This document shows, in pieces, positions 60,035 to 64,000 of a stretch of DNA of 64,000 bases. A program made the position numbers and the translations under genes. The stretch spans positions 2,572 to 66,571 of the forward strand of contig NZ_QVMI01000009.1 in NCBI RefSeq assembly GCF_010500965.1. Direction: 5' to 3'. This stretch comes from Bacteroides sp. 51. GTDB taxonomy: Bacteria; Bacteroidota; Bacteroidia; Bacteroidales; Bacteroidaceae. How positions within the stretch are numbered: the stretch's first letter is position 1; each line of letters starts with the position of its first letter. The notes under the pieces were generated by a model, which was given only the letters and a program-made list of their open reading frames with translations, had not been told where the DNA came from and did not search any database.

Positions 60035-61576
60035 TTAAAAGTTTGGATTCTGGATTAAAACACCATTAGACTTGTCGACTTCTGCCTGAGGAAGAGGTAG
60101 ATACTGATGTTTCGGCAAATAATTCTTACCTGCTGCTCCCAATACAGCTTGTGCATCTCCCCATCTGACAAGATCATAAAAACGATCCCATTCCATAGCT
60201 AATTCTACACGGCGTTCGTGCTTGATCTTTTCACGTAATTCTGCTTTATCCGTTGTAGTCACTTTAGGTAAAACAGTGGGATCTGAAGAACTTTTTCTAG
60301 CGCGTGCCCTAACCTGTTCCAGATAATCTAAAGCTAAACCGGACTGTCCCAATTCATTGGCGGCTTCCGCTCCTATCAATAACACTTCCGAAAGTCGAAT
60401 CATGCGGACATTTACCCAATATCCTCCGTTGGTATATTTAGTTCTTAAAGTCGGGTTCGTATAGCTTTTTTTGTTGTAGTATTTATTGATAACCGCTGCA
60501 TTGGCAATCGGTTTTTCACCCCACGGTTTATTAGCCGGACAGGTGGCAGGGTCTTCTCCTGTTTTATAGAAATACAGTAGAGTTTCATCTTTACGTGGGT
60601 CGCCCGGTTCAAAAGCGTTGGCAAGATTCTCGGTAGGTGTGCATTGGCCCCACCCCAGATTCCACTCTCCGGCACCTCTTACACCTTGTACCGATGCGTA
60701 TTGGCTTCCTATCTCGTTCGATCCTTTCAGCTCATCCGTTGCCGTACATTGCAACTCCCATATAGACTCACTACAATTTTCGCCTGTTTCTCTGAATATT
60801 TCCTCGAATGGCGTATTCAAGTTATATATACCGGAATTAATTACTTCACTGGCCAGCGTCAGCATGTTAGTCCAATCATTACGTTGCATGTATGTTTTAG
60901 CATGTAATGACTTTGCTGCTCCCCAGGTAAGGCGTCCCGGATATTGCGTTCCCCAATTGAGAGGTAGGTGTTTAGCTGCCTCTGTCAAATCGGAGTCTAT
61001 CAATTCATATATCTTATCTACAGATGATTTGGGTACATTCGTTTGAGCGGCGTCTGTGATGGTAAAATAAATTAAAGGAACTTCACCAAATCCACGAACC
61101 AGGTTGAAATATATGAATGCGCGGAAGAAATGAGCTTCCGATTTATTTATTAAATCTCCGTCAGTCAGAGATCCCTGCGCTTCAGCTTTTTCTATCGCAT
61201 CTAAAACATTATTAGCAATGTGTACGATAGCATAATTTTCCGTCCAATAGGTTTGCAGCATGCTTTGAGAAGCAGAGTAAACGAAATTGTCGAACATAGG
61301 TTCCCATGCAGTTCCATCGGAAGCCGTACTTCCTTTTTCCACATCTTCACATCTGACGTTATGTATAGCCAAGGCTACATTCCCTGTTGTAACATGAAAT
61401 CCCCTGGCTTTAGCATACATACTGAATACATCCGAAGCAAAAGATCCTCCTGTATTGTCTTTTGCAGTCCATTGTCCCTGAGGCTCCTGATCTAACAGAT
61501 CACTACAAGAAACAAGTGCCATTGATACAATAAGAAATGTACAAGCACAAAAGATTTTTGATATATATATTTTCAT
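60035..61576 (-). CDS. SusD-family nutrient-binding lipoprotein
   Basis: The 513-residue outer-membrane lipoprotein has lipobox LVSC and mature CSDLLDQEPQG. SusD markers are YAIVHIANNVLDAIEKAEA, EAHFFRAFIYFNLVRGFGEVPLI, the TPR-like helices, VRMIRLSEVLLIGAEAANELG and HERRVELAMEWDRFYDLVRWG. It caps the SusC transporter and binds oligosaccharides, here presumably beta-1,2-glucan. It starts 24 bp after the susC stop. Confidence 0.95.
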   Translation of the reverse strand: MKIYISKIFCACTFLIVSMALVSCSDLLDQEPQGQWTAKDNTGGSFASDVFSMYAKARGFHVTTGNVALAIHNVRCEDVEKGSTASDGTAWEPMFDNFVYSASQSMLQTYWTENYAIVHIANNVLDAIEKAEAQGSLTDGDLINKSEAHFFRAFIYFNLVRGFGEVPLIYFTITDAAQTNVPKSSVDKIYELIDSDLTEAAKHLPLNWGTQYPGRLTWGAAKSLHAKTYMQRNDWTNMLTLASEVINSGIYNLNTPFEEIFRETGENCSESIWELQCTATDELKGSNEIGSQYASVQGVRGAGEWNLGWGQCTPTENLANAFEPGDPRKDETLLYFYKTGEDPATCPANKPWGEKPIANAAVINKYYNKKSYTNPTLRTKYTNGGYWVNVRMIRLSEVLLIGAEAANELGQSGLALDYLEQVRARARKSSSDPTVLPKVTTTDKAELREKIKHERRVELAMEWDRFYDLVRWGDAQAVLGAAGKNYLPKHQYLPLPQAEVDKSNGVLIQNPNF

Positions 61577-61600
61577 AATAGCTGAATGTTTAAATTAAAA

Positions 61601-64000
61601 TTAGAACGAAAGGTTAATACCAAATGTGTATATTGCAGGCATTGGATATCCTCCGCTATCTATACCAAAGGCCAGCGCACTACCTCCAACCTCGGGGGTA
61701 TATCCTGAATTCTTATGCCATGTTTTCAGGTTTTGTACATTTGCATAAACACGTAATGATTTCAGGTATAGTTTGCTCAACAACGATTTATCAAATGTAT
61801 AGCCTAATTGAATGTTACGTATGCGGAAGAAGCTACCGTCCTCAACAAAATAGGAAGAGGCCAGATTGTTAACTGCTCTTGACGGATCAAGTATGGGCTC
61901 CCAGTTGGAAGTTCCTTCGCCATGCCATCTGTTCATGTGGTCTTTTCTGTAATTTAGTTGAGCATAGGTAGAAGCATTACCCCAGTTACGATAAACCTCA
62001 TTTCCATATACTCCCATCATATCCACAGTCAAATCTATTCCTTTATATGCAAGATTGATATTGAATCCGTAGGTGAGATCAGGGGTTGGATTACCAATCA
62101 TTGTTCGGTCATAAGTCGTGATTTTACCATCGCCGTCCACATCTTTGAATTTCAAATCGCCCGGAGCAACAGCAACCACCGTATTTACAGGCGATTGATA
62201 AATATCTTCTTCGTTCTGATAAACTCCAATCACCTCATATCCATAGAAGTGAGCAATAGGATGCCCCGCCATGGTTCTGGATGAGCCGCTATATTTGGCA
62301 TCGCCTTCGTCTCGTCCCAAAGTCTCTACGTTGTTCTTTATGGTAGTAAGGTTGGCTCCGATAGAATAACGGAAATCTCCATTGGCCAGCTTATCGCTCC
62401 ATGTGGCCGAAAGCTCTATACCTTTATTGGTGATTTCTCCCAGATTCTCCAAAGAGTTCTGCGCTCCTGTACGAGAAGATAATGATACTATAATATCCTC
62501 GGTACGTTTATTGTAATATACTGATTCTATGCTTAAACGCTGATCCAGGAAGTTTGCCTCAAATCCGGCCTCCCATGAGTATGTTTTTTCCCAGCGTAAA
62601 TCCTGTACCAGATACTGCATGGTATAGCCCGGTATAATATCATCTCCGAACACTGCGCTTCCTGCACTGGTTAGTGTAGGATAAGAGGGATAGTTATTAC
62701 CTCCTGTATTTTCCGAACCTAATACGCCCCAAGAGCCTTTTATCTTCAAATGATCTACGATGTTCTGATTTGCCATGAATTTTTCTTCGGAAACAATCCA
62801 AGCAGCACCTAGAGAGTAGAAGTTATCCCATGTATTGCCCACTCCACTGAAAACCGATGATCCGTCGCGACGAAAAGATCCATTAAGCAAATAGCGGTTG
62901 TTATAATTGTATAACGCTCTGGCTAGGTATGACATAGAGAAACGTTTCCACTGGCTTCCGCTATTTGTGGCAGCAGCTGTACTGCTAAGGGAGCTAAGCC
63001 ACCACTTATCCGTGTTGTCACCCGGAGAGAAGTAAATGTCTTCAAGCTTTTGTGAGCGGTTACCTCCCAGGGAGGATGACTCTATATAATTGGAAGTGAA
63101 ACCGAGCATACCTGTTAGTCCATGGTTTCCGAATTTATTTTCGTATGTCAGAATATGGTCTTGCTGACCTGTCCAGTAGGTGGATTTGCTCTGGCCTACT
63201 GTTTCAGTTTTATTTCCAAGAGCTTCTTTTTGTGATGCGCCTACAATATCCGGATTATATTCAAAGATGATAGGAGAAAAATTCCGGGATTCATTGGAGG
63301 TAAAGTTGATGGAGAAAGTAGATTTGAAGGTAAAATTCTTCAGAAACTTAGCCTCACCAAATATATTACCGGCCACCCTATGATTCTTTCCTAAGTTATG
63401 CCGTCCCTGTAATTCAACTGCTCTATATGGATTAGCTGCTTGCGCCCTTTGAAAATCGGGTAGCGAATGAACCAATCTTTCTGTTACTCCTGTAATAGGG
63501 TCTGTATAATCAAAATGAGTAGGTGCGATGGGTACTGCTTTAATAACAGATTCTACACCTTTCGCATCCGGAGGAAGCGTGCGGGAACCATTTACCTGAT
63601 AGCCGAATCTTAAATGGTTATTTACCTGGTATTCACTATTCAGATTGATTGTGAATTTAGACAGCTTTTCTGATTTTATCGAGCCTTCTTCGGTGGTGTA
63701 ACCAATTCCAAGATAGAATTTGTTTTTTCCGGATGATCCGGTAATACTTATATTATTGTTGTTCAGAAATCCAGTCTGGAATATCTCATCTTGCCAATCG
63801 GTATCGGCTTGCCAATGGGTATAGTCAAAAGGACTTGCCTTCTGATTAATTAGCTGCTCGTTATACAATTCTTTGAATTCGGCAGCATTCGTTAATGGTA
63901 ATCTGTCGGAGATGTGCTTCCATCCGATAGAAGAGTTTACATTCACTACAGTTTGTCCTTCCTTAGCCCGTTTGGTGGACAAGATAATTACACCATTTGC
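61601..64000 (-). CDS. SusC-family TonB-dependent transporter, partial
   Basis: The C-terminal 799 residues are present and the N-terminus lies beyond the window. The first visible codons (ANGVIILSTKRAKEGQTVVNV) are the end of the plug domain, with the usual SusC signature. The rest is a 22-strand barrel ending AIYTFGINLSF, a terminal Phe as expected for BAM-assembled proteins. With SusD it imports oligosaccharides using TonB energy. It is the first gene of the visible operon. The promoter, carboxypeptidase-like domain and TonB box are out of view. Confidence 0.95.
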   Translation of the reverse strand, partial: ANGVIILSTKRAKEGQTVVNVNSSIGWKHISDRLPLTNAAEFKELYNEQLINQKASPFDYTHWQADTDWQDEIFQTGFLNNNNISITGSSGKNKFYLGIGYTTEEGSIKSEKLSKFTINLNSEYQVNNHLRFGYQVNGSRTLPPDAKGVESVIKAVPIAPTHFDYTDPITGVTERLVHSLPDFQRAQAANPYRAVELQGRHNLGKNHRVAGNIFGEAKFLKNFTFKSTFSINFTSNESRNFSPIIFEYNPDIVGASQKEALGNKTETVGQSKSTYWTGQQDHILTYENKFGNHGLTGMLGFTSNYIESSSLGGNRSQKLEDIYFSPGDNTDKWWLSSLSSTAAATNSGSQWKRFSMSYLARALYNYNNRYLLNGSFRRDGSSVFSGVGNTWDNFYSLGAAWIVSEEKFMANQNIVDHLKIKGSWGVLGSENTGGNNYPSYPTLTSAGSAVFGDDIIPGYTMQYLVQDLRWEKTYSWEAGFEANFLDQRLSIESVYYNKRTEDIIVSLSSRTGAQNSLENLGEITNKGIELSATWSDKLANGDFRYSIGANLTTIKNNVETLGRDEGDAKYSGSSRTMAGHPIAHFYGYEVIGVYQNEEDIYQSPVNTVVAVAPGDLKFKDVDGDGKITTYDRTMIGNPTPDLTYGFNINLAYKGIDLTVDMMGVYGNEVYRNWGNASTYAQLNYRKDHMNRWHGEGTSNWEPILDPSRAVNNLASSYFVEDGSFFRIRNIQLGYTFDKSLLSKLYLKSLRVYANVQNLKTWHKNSGYTPEVGGSALAFGIDSGGYPMPAIYTFGINLSF

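Overview
The window comes from a Bacteroidales genome, most likely Parabacteroides or a close relative; the species is not provable from sequence alone. The evidence is: repeated -7 promoter elements of the form TAnnTTTG, a SusC/SusD locus, fimbrillin-type lipoproteins, a plant/Bacteroidetes-type long IspG, XylR-like and TPR/7TM-AraC regulators, and a GH144/GH3 beta-1,2-glucan locus of the kind I recall from P. distasonis. No tRNA, rRNA, insertion sequence or CRISPR array was seen.

Layout. 1-2833: end of a fimbrillin-like operon (cut by the window edge) and a divergent ionotropic-glutamate-receptor-like channel. 2959-22864: mostly core genes (YfhO-type membrane protein, ahcY, a PAS histidine kinase, a XylR-like regulator, a GH2 + ROK kinase pair, acyl-CoA ligase with its XRE-cupin regulator, rpsO, typA, pckA, upp). 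They are separated by striking palindromic or periodic spacer repeats. 23014-38921: a visibly GC-rich accessory island of fimbrillin/beta-helix lipoproteins, a four-domain 920-residue fimbrillin with a probable anchor protein, and several AraC-family regulators. One regulator is frameshifted and one survives only as a C-terminal remnant. 39022-47891: pepP, a three-gene ADP-ribosyltransferase-like toxin/antitoxin-type cassette, GH88, rpoN, a PAP2 protein, gcvH, purE and ispG. 47863-64000: a tightly packed polysaccharide utilisation operon on the minus strand, SusC > SusD > LamG lipoprotein > two GH144 endo-beta-1,2-glucanases > endonuclease/exonuclease/phosphatase-fold enzyme > GH3 > Ser-type sulfatase > GH43 > esterase-phosphoesterase fusion.

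How the parts fit. In the island, three promoters share the same geometry: a -7 box TACATTTG, then two copies of an inverted-repeat operator (TTCCG-N4-CGGAA type), spaced exactly 21 bp from the -7 box and 21 bp from each other. They drive an AraC-led lipoprotein operon, a short membrane peptide, and a micro-ORF plus the large fimbrillin. This suggests one surface-structure regulon run by the local AraC proteins. Two of the regulators carry palindromic repeat elements translated inside their linkers, related to repeats found in intergenic DNA here, much like Rickettsia palindromic elements. The glucan operon has the enzymes for beta-1,2-glucan backbone breakdown plus esterase, phosphoesterase and sulfatase activities. 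I infer that it targets decorated bacterial osmoregulated periplasmic glucans.
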